From contig NZ_LMCU01000001.1 of the NCBI RefSeq assembly GCF_001424905.1, forward strand, positions 1,667,480 to 1,731,479: a stretch of DNA of 64,000 nucleotides, in the 5' to 3' direction. The notes under the pieces are model-generated. The model ran no database searches. It was not told where the DNA came from and saw only the letters and a program-made list of their open reading frames with translations. Below are positions 1 to 7,970 of the stretch, piece by piece; the stretch's first letter is position 1; every line of letters begins with the position of its first letter. The translations under genes and the position numbers were made by a program. The stretch comes from Leifsonia sp. Root112D2 (GTDB lineage: Bacteria > Actinomycetota > Actinomycetes > Actinomycetales > Microbacteriaceae).

Positions 1-2
1 CG

Positions 3-671
3 CCTGCGAAGGCTGCCGCTTCGAAGACGGCTGCTGAGAAGCCTGCCGCTGAGAAGAAGGCGCCTGCGAAGGCTGCTGCTTCGAAGACTGCTGATAAGCC
101 TGCCGCCGAGAAGAAGGCGCCTGCGAAGGCTGCCGCTTCGAAGACGGCTGCTGCGGCATCCGCCGACAAGGCGACCACGGCCACGAAGCCTGCTGCCGCC
201 AAGAAGAAGCCTGCAGAGCCGACGGAGCCCCGCGAGCACGTGCTCAAGGTGCACCACCTGCGACCCGCAGCCGGCTCCAAGAAGGACCGCACTCGCGTTG
301 GTCGCGGTGAGGCATCCAAGGGTAAGACGGCCGGTCGCGGTACCAAGGGAACCAAGGCACGCTATTCGGTGCGCCCGGGCTTCCAGGGTGGCCAGCTGCC
401 GCTGCACATGCGTACGCCGAAGCTGCGCGGGTTCAAGAACCCGTTCCGCGTCGAGTACCAGGTTGTCAACCTCGAGAAGCTTGCCGAGTTGTACCCGAAG
501 GGCGGCGACGTCACCATCGGTGACCTCGTCTCCAAGGGTGCCGTGCGCAAGAACGAGAAGGTCAAGGTTCTCGGCAATGGCGACATTGCGGTTAAGCTGA
601 ACGTTGCGGTCGACAAGGTCTCCGGCTCCGCCGAGCAGAAGATCGTCGCCGCTGGTGGCTCTGTCAACTGA
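3..671 (+). CDS. rplO: 50S ribosomal protein L15, extended form (5' end outside window)
   Basis: Large-subunit protein L15. The conserved domain starts near LKVHHLRPA and contains the L15 hallmarks GRGxxSKGKTAGRGTKG and GFQGGQLPLHMRTPKLRGFKN, ending AAGGSVN. The GTG at 240 is probably not the start: the same frame stays open with GC-rich codons to the window edge and encodes an Ala/Lys/Pro-rich extension of at least 79 residues. It carries near-perfect repeats of about 19-20 residues (APAKAAASKTA..KPAAEKK, units beginning at 3, 60 and 117). Basic low-complexity extensions on L15 are known in Microbacteriaceae. The true start lies upstream of the window. It is followed by secY, the usual end of the spc operon. 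Confidence 0.93.
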   Translation, partial: PAKAAASKTAAEKPAAEKKAPAKAAASKTADKPAAEKKAPAKAAASKTAAAASADKATTATKPAAAKKKPAEPTEPREHVLKVHHLRPAAGSKKDRTRVGRGEASKGKTAGRGTKGTKARYSVRPGFQGGQLPLHMRTPKLRGFKNPFRVEYQVVNLEKLAELYPKGGDVTIGDLVSKGAVRKNEKVKVLGNGDIAVKLNVAVDKVSGSAEQKIVAAGGSVN

Positions 672-686
672 GCCCCGCGGAGTGAG

Positions 687-756
687 ACCGGATTCAGACA
701 TCCGGTTTAACACCGTAAAGTAGTGCAGTCGGGTGACCGCTTCGTTCGGTCACCCG
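687..756 (+). terminator. two hairpins between rplO and secY
   Basis: A 7-bp stem (687-693 with 700-706, followed by TTAA) and a perfect 10-bp stem (730-739 with 747-756, 7-base loop) occupy most of the rplO-secY gap. Neither has a proper U-run. They may attenuate or punctuate transcription between the ribosomal genes and secY-adk-map; this role is inference. Confidence 0.35.
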
Positions 757-787
757 GCTGACTCCTTACAGGAAAGCAGGACGCCCT

Positions 788-2110
788 TTGTTTAGCGCCG
801 TTGTGCGGATCTTCCGCACTCCCGACCTTCGCCGGAAGATCGCCTTCACTCTGGGCGTCATTGCCATCTACCGCCTCGGCTGCGTCATTCCGACGCCGTT
901 CGTGGACTTCGCCAATGTGCAGACCTGTCTGGCGAGCAGCCAGGACACGGCCGGCCTCTACCAGCTGGTCAACCTGTTCAGCGGCGGTGCGCTGCTGAAG
1001 CTGTCGATCTTCGCGCTCGGCATCATGCCGTACATCACGGCGTCGATCATCGTGCAGTTGCTGCGCGTGGTCATCCCTCACTTCGAAACCCTCTACAAAG
1101 AGGGCCAGGCCGGCCAGTCAACGCTGACGCAGTACACGCGCTACCTCACGATCGCACTCGGCATCCTGCAGTCGACCACGCTGATCACGGTGGCCCGCAG
1201 CGGCGCGCTCTTCGGCAACAGCGGCTCCGAAGCCTGCTCCTCGCTGATCACGGACAACTCCTGGTACGCCATCACGCTCATGGTCATGGCCATGACGGCG
1301 GGCACCGGCCTCATCATGTGGATGGGTGAGCTCGTCACCGAGCGCGGCATCGGCAACGGCATGTCCATCATCATCTTCACCTCTATCGCGGCCCAGTTCC
1401 CCTCCTCGCTCGGCGCCATCGGCCAGTCGCAGGGCCCCGAGGTGCTGATCCTGGTGCTGGCCATCGGGCTTGTCATCACCACGGCCGTGGTGTTCGTCGA
1501 GCAGTCGCAGCGGCGCATTCCTGTGCAATATGCCAAACGGATGGTGGGTCGCCGAACGTACGGCGGCAACAACACCTACATTCCGATCAAGGTCAACATG
1601 GCGGGCGTGATCCCGATCATCTTCGCCTCCTCCCTGCTGTACCTTCCCGCCCTGATCGCACAGTTCAACCAGCCCCCGGCGGGCAAAGCACCCGCACCCT
1701 GGGTGACGTGGATCAACGACACCCTCACCAAGGGCGATCACCCGCTGTACATGCTGCTGTACTTCCTGCTCATCATCGGATTCACCTACTTCTACGTCGC
1801 CATCACCTTCAACCCGGAGGAAGTGGCCGACAACATGAAGAAGTACGGCGGCTTCATCCCGGGTATCCGGGCAGGTCGTCCGACGGCCGAATACCTCGAT
1901 TACGTGCTGACGCGTGTCACGTTGCCCGGCTCCATCTATCTCGGCCTGATCTCGCTGATTCCTTTGATCGCATTCGTGCTGATCGGGGCCAACCAGAACT
2001 TCCCGTTCGGTGGCGCCTCGATTCTGATCGTCGTCGGTGTCGGCCTTGAGACGGTGAAACAGATCGACTCTCAGCTGCAGCAACGGCACTACGAAGGGCT
2101 GCTCAAGTGA
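788..2110 (+). CDS. secY: preprotein translocase subunit SecY
   Basis: Central pore subunit of the SecYEG translocon in the cytoplasmic membrane, 440 residues, the usual length. It begins MFSAVVRIFRTPDLRRK, the typical actinobacterial N-terminus, so the TTG at 788 is the credible start; AGGA lies about 14 bases upstream. SecY signature 1 (GGALLKLSIFALGIMPYI) is at residues 66-83, and about ten membrane segments follow. The conserved cytosolic loop (YAKRMVGRRTYGGNNTYIPIKVN) and the C-terminal loop (NPEEVADNMKKYGGFIPGIRAG) are intact. The stop overlaps the GTG start of adk (GTGA), indicating translational coupling. Confidence 0.97.
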   Translation: MFSAVVRIFRTPDLRRKIAFTLGVIAIYRLGCVIPTPFVDFANVQTCLASSQDTAGLYQLVNLFSGGALLKLSIFALGIMPYITASIIVQLLRVVIPHFETLYKEGQAGQSTLTQYTRYLTIALGILQSTTLITVARSGALFGNSGSEACSSLITDNSWYAITLMVMAMTAGTGLIMWMGELVTERGIGNGMSIIIFTSIAAQFPSSLGAIGQSQGPEVLILVLAIGLVITTAVVFVEQSQRRIPVQYAKRMVGRRTYGGNNTYIPIKVNMAGVIPIIFASSLLYLPALIAQFNQPPAGKAPAPWVTWINDTLTKGDHPLYMLLYFLLIIGFTYFYVAITFNPEEVADNMKKYGGFIPGIRAGRPTAEYLDYVLTRVTLPGSIYLGLISLIPLIAFVLIGANQNFPFGGASILIVVGVGLETVKQIDSQLQQRHYEGLLK

Positions 2111-2721
2111 GCCGGGCCGCACGCGGCTGCCGGATGCTCATCGTCGGTCCGCCCGGTGCGGGCAAGGGCACGCAGGCGGCACGGCTGGCAACGCGCTTCG
2201 GCATTCCCGAGATTTCCACCGGCGACATCTTCCGTACGAACATTCGGGAAGAGACCGAGCTCGGTGTTCAGGTGAAGGCCATTGTCGATGCCGGGGACTA
2301 CGTGCCCGACTCGCTGACCAACGCCCTCGTCGTCTCCCGTTTGGAAGAGGATGACGCGGCGGACGGTTTTCTGCTCGACGGCTACCCGCGCACGCCCGAG
2401 CAGGTCGAGTACCTCGACGCGCTGCTCGCGGGCAAAGGCCAGCAGATCGATGTCGTGATTCAGCTCGTCGCCGAGCAGGACGAGATCGTCAAACGCCTCA
2501 CCGGGCGCGCCAAGGAACAGGGGCGTGCCGACGACACCGAGGATGCCATCCGTCATCGTCAGCAGGTCTATATCCGTGAGACAGCACCTCTGATCGATGT
2601 GTTCAAAGAGCGGGGCCTGCTTGTGCAGGTCGACGGCCTTGGTGAGATCGATGAGGTTGCGGATCGCATCACGAAGGCGCTCGCTGAGCGCGGCATCGGC
2701 GACGTCGCATCCGGCGCGTAA
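2107..2721 (+). CDS. adk: adenylate kinase
   Basis: Cytosolic kinase interconverting ATP + AMP and 2 ADP. The P-loop GPPGAGKG is at residues 14-21, the NMP-binding region has STGDIFR, and DGYPRTPEQ is present. The lid is the short, zinc-free type (GRAKEQGRADDTEDAIRHR), typical of the roughly 190-residue actinobacterial form. GTG 2107 overlaps the secY stop and has GAAGGG about 8 bases upstream; it gives nine residues before MLIVGPPG. ATG 2134 is an alternative without a clear ribosome-binding site. It sits between secY and map as in most actinobacteria. Confidence 0.96.
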   Translation: MSRAARGCRMLIVGPPGAGKGTQAARLATRFGIPEISTGDIFRTNIREETELGVQVKAIVDAGDYVPDSLTNALVVSRLEEDDAADGFLLDGYPRTPEQVEYLDALLAGKGQQIDVVIQLVAEQDEIVKRLTGRAKEQGRADDTEDAIRHRQQVYIRETAPLIDVFKERGLLVQVDGLGEIDEVADRITKALAERGIGDVASGA

Positions 2722-2728
2722 GACTTTC

Positions 2729-3559
2729 ATGAATTTGCGCCGATCCATCTACAAGTCGCCTGCGCAGTTGCGCCTCATGGTGCAGCCCGGGCTGGCCACC
2801 GCGGCGTCCCTCGATGCTGTCGCCGCGGGCATCCGGCCGGGTGTGACGACTCTCGAGTTGGATGCGATGGCCGAGGCGGCGATTCTCGGCTACGGTGGCG
2901 CGCCGAATTTCAAACTCGAGCACGGCTACCACCACACCGTGTGTGCCTCGGTCAATGATGACGTGGTTCATGGGATTCCCGGTGACCGCATTGTTGCGCC
3001 CGGCGACATCGTCTCGATCGACAGCGGTGCGATTCTGGGCGGCTGGAACGGCGACGCGGCGCGCAGCTTCGTGATCGCCGACGAATCGCGCCCCGACGTC
3101 GTGGCTGAGCGTCTGCGGCTGTCGGATATCACCGAGCAGTCGCTGTGGCACGGCATCGCCCGACTCTCCCGCGCATCCCACCTCAATGAGGTCGGCGAGG
3201 CAGTGGAGGACTACATTCGCTCGCAAGGTGACTACGGCATCCTGACCGACTACATCGGCCACGGCATCGGCCGCAGCATGCACGAGGACCCGCCCGTCTT
3301 CAACTACCGGGTGCGCGCCAAGGGCCCCGAGGTGAAGCCGGGCCTCGTCGTGGCGATCGAGCCGATGGTTGTGCTCGGCGACCCCGACACCTATGTGCGC
3401 GACGACGGCTGGACGGTCGCGACAACCGACGGCGAATCCGCGGCGCACTGGGAGCACAGCGTTGCCGTGCACAAGGACGGCATCTGGGTGCTGACCGCCG
3501 CCGACGGTGGAGCGTCGGGCCTGGCGCAATTCGGCATCACGCCCGTTCCCATCGCGTAG
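2729..3559 (+). CDS. map: type I methionine aminopeptidase
   Basis: Removes the initiator methionine from nascent proteins. The start is placed at ATG 2729, seven bases after adk, giving 276 residues beginning MNLRRSIYKSPAQLRLM, the usual family N-terminus; a longer reading from 2597 runs inside adk and is unlikely. The metal ligands of the pita-bread fold are visible: two Asp in SIDSGAILGGWNGDAARSF, His in GHGIGRSMHE, Glu in AIEPM and Glu in AHWEHSVAV. The substrate His is in HGYHHTVCASVN. It is the last gene of this operon and converges on the PTS regulator with only six bases between stop codons. Confidence 0.96.
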   Translation: MNLRRSIYKSPAQLRLMVQPGLATAASLDAVAAGIRPGVTTLELDAMAEAAILGYGGAPNFKLEHGYHHTVCASVNDDVVHGIPGDRIVAPGDIVSIDSGAILGGWNGDAARSFVIADESRPDVVAERLRLSDITEQSLWHGIARLSRASHLNEVGEAVEDYIRSQGDYGILTDYIGHGIGRSMHEDPPVFNYRVRAKGPEVKPGLVVAIEPMVVLGDPDTYVRDDGWTVATTDGESAAHWEHSVAVHKDGIWVLTAADGGASGLAQFGITPVPIA

Positions 3560-3565
3560 CCGGGC

Positions 3566-5488
3566 TCAGCTGTCCATGACGTGCACAAGCTCCTCGATGA
3601 ACGAGGGAAAGTCCACCGCGCGCTTGATCAGTCCACGCACGACATCGCGGTCGGAGAAGACCTCAACGAACTGATCGAACACGGCCTGAAACGCCTCGCG
3701 CCCGCTCGCGCTGAACGCGATCAGCGCTATCACGTGCACGCGGCTGTCTCCCCAGGGCACGGCGCTCTCGTTCACGACGATGGCGATGGCTGTGCGGGAG
3801 GCGGTCATGGTCATCGAGTGCGGCACGGCCAGATCATCGGTGAATGCGGTTGAGGAGAGCGCCTCCCGGGCGATGGCCTCCTCGATGTACGCCTCGTCGA
3901 TGATGCCCTGTGCACGCATCCGTTCGCCGAGGGCACGGATCATCGCCGCGTCGTTCTCGGCCGGAAAATCGCGCAGAAAAAGTGACTCGTCGAAATAGTG
4001 CAGCAACTGGTCCTTGATGCGCGCCCGATGCCGGATGCGACGCACGCGACCGGCAGCGGCCCGCAGCTTCTCGACATCCGACTCGGTCAGGAAGGGCTGA
4101 ATGACCACGACGTTGTCGCCGGGCACGGCGGTCGGCAGCGTTGTGACGATGAGATCGGCCGAGAGGCCCGTCCACTCGACATCCGTTCTCGTGATCACGA
4201 TCTCGACCTGCAGCTCGTCTCCGAGTTTCTCCTCGATGCGGCGGCGCAACTCCAGGTGAATGTCGTAGTAATTCGGGCACACAATCGCGCACGTGACTCG
4301 CTGCTCGCGCCGCGCCTGCCGTTCGAGGTAGGAGCCGACGTGCAGCGCGATGTAGGCGATCTCGTCGTCGTTGATGTCGATGGAGGCGTAGCGCTGCAGC
4401 TCGCTGGCGATGAACACCGCGAGCTCGTAGATCAGGGGATACGCGGTCTTGATCGAGCGGGTCATCGGGTTGCGCGAGTAGCTCTTGTCCTGGGCGCGCG
4501 CCACCAGGTTGGCGACGTGCAGCGAGAGCCGCACCATGAACTCCTCGTCGTCGAGATCGACAAGGTACTCGGTGTTCACCTGTGCGACGATGCGACGCAC
4601 GGCCGCCAGATGGTCGCTCTGCACGTAGCTGTCTACGACAGCCTCGGTGGGCTGGCCGTGCCCGGGGGTCACCACCCGGGTTGTCAGCAGCATGGCCAGG
4701 TAGTCGAGGTCGGTGCGCCGCAGCTGTACCTCGAAGTGTCGGCGAATGAGGGTGTCGAGTTCGGTGGAGATCTCGGCCACGCGGTCGGAGACCGGTGTCG
4801 ATGCGCGCACCGGAGTGGACGCATCCATGTCGACACGGTCGACGGCGATGGCCACGTGCAGCAGCACATTGTCGACGCCGTATTCATTGACGAAGTACCC
4901 GTTGGCGTCGAGCATGGCGATGAGGTCGGTCTTGAATGCTCGCAGGCTGTCGGTGTAGAACTCGCTCTGGATGCCGCCCAGCCGCAGAAAGCGCCCCGCG
5001 CTCTCGTCGCGGAAAATGCGGCTCAGAAGTCGGCGCAGGTCGTATTCGCTGCCCACCAGGCGCACGGTGCTTGACTGGCGCACGAGACGGAGACCGGCCC
5101 GCTCGGCCAGCGCCTTGATCTTGCGCAGATCGGTCTCGATGGTGGATTCGCTGACGAACAGGTTGTCGGCAAGCGCGTGTACGTCGAGCCCATCCGGGGA
5201 ATCGGCCAGCCGGCGCACGAGATGGTACATGCGATCCTGCGGCGTCGTCGGCGAGTCATCGCCGGTGCGCGACGACGCCAGAAAGCCGGTGTACCGCTCG
5301 CGGTCGAGCCGGTAGCCCTCCGTCGAAGACTCGATCAGTTCGAGCGGCGCGGACATCGCCTTCACCGCCGTGACGTAGCTGCGCACGCTGCGTGTCGTGA
5401 CGCCCAGGCGGTCCGCCAGCTCGGCGGCCGTCACCCAACCGTCTGCCTGCGAGAGGAACTCGAGCAGGCGTTCATGTCTGTCACTCAT
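3566..5488 (-). CDS. PRD-containing PTS-responsive transcription regulator (BglG/MtlR type)
   Basis: A 640-residue regulator with the multidomain layout of MtlR-like activators. There is an N-terminal winged helix (about 5-60, WVTAAELADRLGVTTRSVRSYV), a second HTH (about 85-165), two PTS regulation domains (about 190-405, with His in LLHVAIAVDR and LSLHVANLVA, and in ALHVGSYLER), an EIIB-like domain with Cys404 in AIVCPNYY and a C-terminal EIIA-like domain with His557 in AVPHSM. These sites would be phosphorylated by HPr or EII proteins, so activity should follow sugar flux. It is divergent from the mannitol PTS genes and is their likely activator. The exact ligand specificity is inferred from the neighbours. 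Confidence 0.85.
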   Translation of the reverse strand: MSDRHERLLEFLSQADGWVTAAELADRLGVTTRSVRSYVTAVKAMSAPLELIESSTEGYRLDRERYTGFLASSRTGDDSPTTPQDRMYHLVRRLADSPDGLDVHALADNLFVSESTIETDLRKIKALAERAGLRLVRQSSTVRLVGSEYDLRRLLSRIFRDESAGRFLRLGGIQSEFYTDSLRAFKTDLIAMLDANGYFVNEYGVDNVLLHVAIAVDRVDMDASTPVRASTPVSDRVAEISTELDTLIRRHFEVQLRRTDLDYLAMLLTTRVVTPGHGQPTEAVVDSYVQSDHLAAVRRIVAQVNTEYLVDLDDEEFMVRLSLHVANLVARAQDKSYSRNPMTRSIKTAYPLIYELAVFIASELQRYASIDINDDEIAYIALHVGSYLERQARREQRVTCAIVCPNYYDIHLELRRRIEEKLGDELQVEIVITRTDVEWTGLSADLIVTTLPTAVPGDNVVVIQPFLTESDVEKLRAAAGRVRRIRHRARIKDQLLHYFDESLFLRDFPAENDAAMIRALGERMRAQGIIDEAYIEEAIAREALSSTAFTDDLAVPHSMTMTASRTAIAIVVNESAVPWGDSRVHVIALIAFSASGREAFQAVFDQFVEVFSDRDVVRGLIKRAVDFPSFIEELVHVMDS

Positions 5489-5512
5489 CGATATCCCTGG
5501 GGAGAGTCAACC

Positions 5513-5565
5513 ACCTTCCGGGCGCTCTGTGCGCCCCCAGCTCGTTTCCGCCCGGTGCGGAAGGT
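5513..5565. promoter_or_regulatory. inverted repeats between PTS regulator and PTS operon
   Basis: The 144-base divergent gap holds an 8-bp inverted repeat ACCTTCCG/CGGAAGGT (5513-5520 and 5558-5565) enclosing a hairpin GGGCGC-TCTGT-GCGCCC (5520-5536). The position suits an operator for the adjacent regulator, but no binding motif is recognised with certainty. Confidence 0.35.
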
Positions 5566-5632
5566 TTCCTGTTGGCCGCCGCATGCGGGTCTCGGCCATC
5601 ATGAGTGGCAGGACGAACGCGAGGAGGCGCCG

Positions 5633-5959
5633 ATGACATCCGTTGTGATTGTGTGCGGTGCCGGCGCGTCCAGCACCTTTCTCGCGCACAAGATGAATCG
5701 CAGCGCGAAGGTACGCAGCCTGGCCATCACGACGCAGGCGGCTACGCACCAGGACTACCAGCTTCGGCTGCGCCCCGGTGACGTGCTGCTGGTCGGCCCG
5801 CAGCTCGGTGCCGCGTTCGAGGAGATCCGGATGCGCGCGGAGCAGCTCGAGGCTCATGTCGCGTTGCTTCCCGAGACCATCTTTGGTCCGGGCGGTGCCG
5901 AGGAGGCGCTGCGCATGGTTGAAGAACTGGCCGCAAACGACACGAACGGGGGAGAGTAG
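5633..5959 (+). CDS. PTS EIIB-like protein, lactose/cellobiose family
   Basis: A 108-residue stand-alone domain. The start is ATG 5633, preceded by GAGGAG; a longer reading from 5177 would run antisense through the regulator. The N-terminus VVIVCGAGASSTFLAHKM resembles the phosphocysteine loop of cellobiose-type EIIB (Cys8), and DVLLVGPQLGAAFEEI matches the family's central strand. It is the first gene of the mannitol PTS operon, although the mannitol transporter at 7971 already has its own EIIB domain. It may be a phosphorylation relay to the regulator or a remnant of a second permease; no matching EIIC is in the window. Confidence 0.7.
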   Translation: MTSVVIVCGAGASSTFLAHKMNRSAKVRSLAITTQAATHQDYQLRLRPGDVLLVGPQLGAAFEEIRMRAEQLEAHVALLPETIFGPGGAEEALRMVEELAANDTNGGE

Positions 5960-5999
5960 GGGGTGCACCACCGTGCACCTCACACTCAGGGAGAAAATC

Positions 6000-6263
6000 A
6001 TGGCTGAACGAACCGTACAGATCGCATCCGCTCACGGCTTGCACGCGCGCCCCGCCTCGCTGTTCACCCAGGCGGCCGCCAAGTCCGGTCTTGCCGTGCA
6101 GCTGACCAAGGGCGAGAAGACCGTGAACGCCGCCAGCATTCTCGGTGTGATCTCGCTGGGCATCGACCATGGCGACGAGGTCACCCTCGCGGCAGACGGT
6201 GACAACGCCGAGACCGTGCTCGACGCGCTCGTCGAGCTTCTCGTCACGGACCACGACGCGTAA
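6000..6263 (+). CDS. ptsH: phosphocarrier protein HPr
   Basis: General PTS phosphocarrier of 87 residues. His15 in SAHGLHARPA accepts phosphate from enzyme I, and Ser46 in NAASILGVISLG is the position phosphorylated by HPr kinase in low-GC Gram-positives. The ATG at 6000 gives the standard MAERTVQIAS start with GGGAG upstream; upstream in-frame codons belong to a shadow reading. It lies between the EIIB-like gene and enzyme I, so this operon carries its own general PTS proteins as well as the mannitol-specific ones. Confidence 0.95.
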   Translation: MAERTVQIASAHGLHARPASLFTQAAAKSGLAVQLTKGEKTVNAASILGVISLGIDHGDEVTLAADGDNAETVLDALVELLVTDHDA

Positions 6264-6284
6264 CGGACCGTGGGAGGCACAGAC

Positions 6285-7937
6285 ATGGAATTTCACGGAT
6301 CAGGAATCGGTGGCGGGATAGCCCTCGGCACGGTTCTGCGCATGCCCGACCCCCTGCCCGAGCCGGCCGACGTGCCCGCCACGGCGGCGGTCGAGACGGA
6401 GAAGACGCGCGCGGCAACCTCGCTCGCGGCGGCCTCGCATGACATCAGCGCTCGCGGCGAGCGCGCCGGCGGATCGGCCAAAGAGGTGCTCGAGGCGCAG
6501 TCGATGATGGCGGCAGACCCGACGCTGAGCGACGATGTCAACGCGCGCATCGACGCGGGCAAGACGGCAGAGCGGGCCGTTTTTGAAGCCTTCGCCGCTT
6601 TTCGAGACATGCTTCTCGAGCTGGGCGGATACATGGCAGAGCGGGCCACCGACCTCGATGACGTCTCCCAGCGGGTCATCGCCCATCTGCGGGGCGTTGC
6701 CGCGCCGGGCGTTCCGGATTCGGCCACGCCGTTCATTCTCGTCGCGCGCGATCTGGCCCCGGCCGACACCGCCCTGCTCGATCTCGACAAGGTGTTGGCG
6801 CTGGTCACCAGCGACGGCGGCCCCACCTCGCACACGGCGATCCTGGCCCGGGAGAAATCCATCGTCGCCGTCGTCGGCGCGGCCGGTGTGCTCGACATCT
6901 CCGAGGGCGACACCGTCATAGTGAATGCCGCCGCTGGCTTGATCTCGGTGGCGCCGAGTGCCGAGGAGCGGGCGGGCGCCGAGGCCGCCATCGCCGAGCG
7001 CAAGGCACGAACGGATGCTCCGCTGACCCCGGGCGCGCTGGCCGACGGCACAGCCATCCCGTTGCTCGCCAACCTCGGATCGACGGCCGGAGCGGCCGAG
7101 GCCGTGGCCAGGGGTGCAGAGGGTGTCGGGCTCTTCCGCACCGAGTTCCTCTTTCTCGACTCGACCGAGGCGCCCAGCGTGCAGGCGCAGCAGGAACAGT
7201 ACACGAGCCTGCTCGCCGCATTCCCGGGGCGCAAGGTAGTCGTGCGCGCGCTCGATGCGGGCGCGGACAAGCCGCTCGCCTTCCTCAATGACGCCGAAGA
7301 GGAGAACCCCGCGCTCGGCTTGCGCGGCCTGCGCTCGCTGCGGGCCAGCGAACAGATTCTGCGCGATCAGCTCACGGCTCTTGCGAATGCGGCGGCCGTC
7401 ACCGAGGCGGATGTCTGGATCATGGCTCCCATGGTCGCCACCGTTGAAGAGACTCGGTACTTCACCGATCTCGCGCACGAACTCGGGCTGAAGACCGCCG
7501 GGGTGATGGTGGAGATCCCCTCCGCGGCACTTCTGGCGGATCAGGTTCTTGCAGTGGCTGACTTTGCCAGTATCGGCACGAACGACCTCACCCAGTACAC
7601 GATGGCGGCCGACCGCATGCTCGGCTCGGTGGCCTCGTATCAGAGCCCGTGGCATCCGGCTGTGCTGCGCCTGGTAGCCGAAGTCGGCAGGGCAGGAGCC
7701 GCGCTGGGTAAGCCGGTAGGCATCTGCGGCGAGGCCGCGGCCGACCCGCTGCTCGCCGTCGTGCTGGTAGGGCTCGGCGCCACCAGCCTGTCCATGTCGC
7801 CGGCGGCGCTCGCCGACGTACGGGCCGAACTCGCGCGGTTCACGCTCGAGCAGGCCACGGAATTTTCCCAGATCGCCCTCGGTGCCAGTGGCGCATCCGA
7901 GGCTCAGGCCGCTGTTTCGGCAGCGGCATCCCGGTAG
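6285..7937 (+). CDS. ptsI: phosphoenolpyruvate-protein phosphotransferase (PTS enzyme I)
   Basis: Transfers phosphate from PEP to HPr in the cytosol. The chosen ATG 6285 has GGGAGG at ideal spacing and gives 550 residues; GTG 6270 upstream would add five. The active-site His183 is in GGPTSHTAILARE. The C-terminal PEP-binding barrel shows GVGLFRTEFLF, the Arg- and Asp-bearing VVVRALDAGADKPL and the catalytic Cys of GICGEAAADP. Family length is about 550-575, so the protein is intact. The first helical segment is somewhat divergent. Confidence 0.95.
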   Translation: MEFHGSGIGGGIALGTVLRMPDPLPEPADVPATAAVETEKTRAATSLAAASHDISARGERAGGSAKEVLEAQSMMAADPTLSDDVNARIDAGKTAERAVFEAFAAFRDMLLELGGYMAERATDLDDVSQRVIAHLRGVAAPGVPDSATPFILVARDLAPADTALLDLDKVLALVTSDGGPTSHTAILAREKSIVAVVGAAGVLDISEGDTVIVNAAAGLISVAPSAEERAGAEAAIAERKARTDAPLTPGALADGTAIPLLANLGSTAGAAEAVARGAEGVGLFRTEFLFLDSTEAPSVQAQQEQYTSLLAAFPGRKVVVRALDAGADKPLAFLNDAEEENPALGLRGLRSLRASEQILRDQLTALANAAAVTEADVWIMAPMVATVEETRYFTDLAHELGLKTAGVMVEIPSAALLADQVLAVADFASIGTNDLTQYTMAADRMLGSVASYQSPWHPAVLRLVAEVGRAGAALGKPVGICGEAAADPLLAVVLVGLGATSLSMSPAALADVRAELARFTLEQATEFSQIALGASGASEAQAAVSAAASR

Positions 7938-7970
7938 CACATACACACAAGAGAAATCGGAGCACACACC

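Noticed and set aside
240..671. L15 starting at GTG 240
   Set aside because: No ribosome-binding site precedes it and the coding frame continues upstream through repeat codons to the window edge.
1118..2122. 334-codon reverse open frame over secY
   Set aside because: Antisense to a certain gene, His/Asp/Arg-rich and without motifs.
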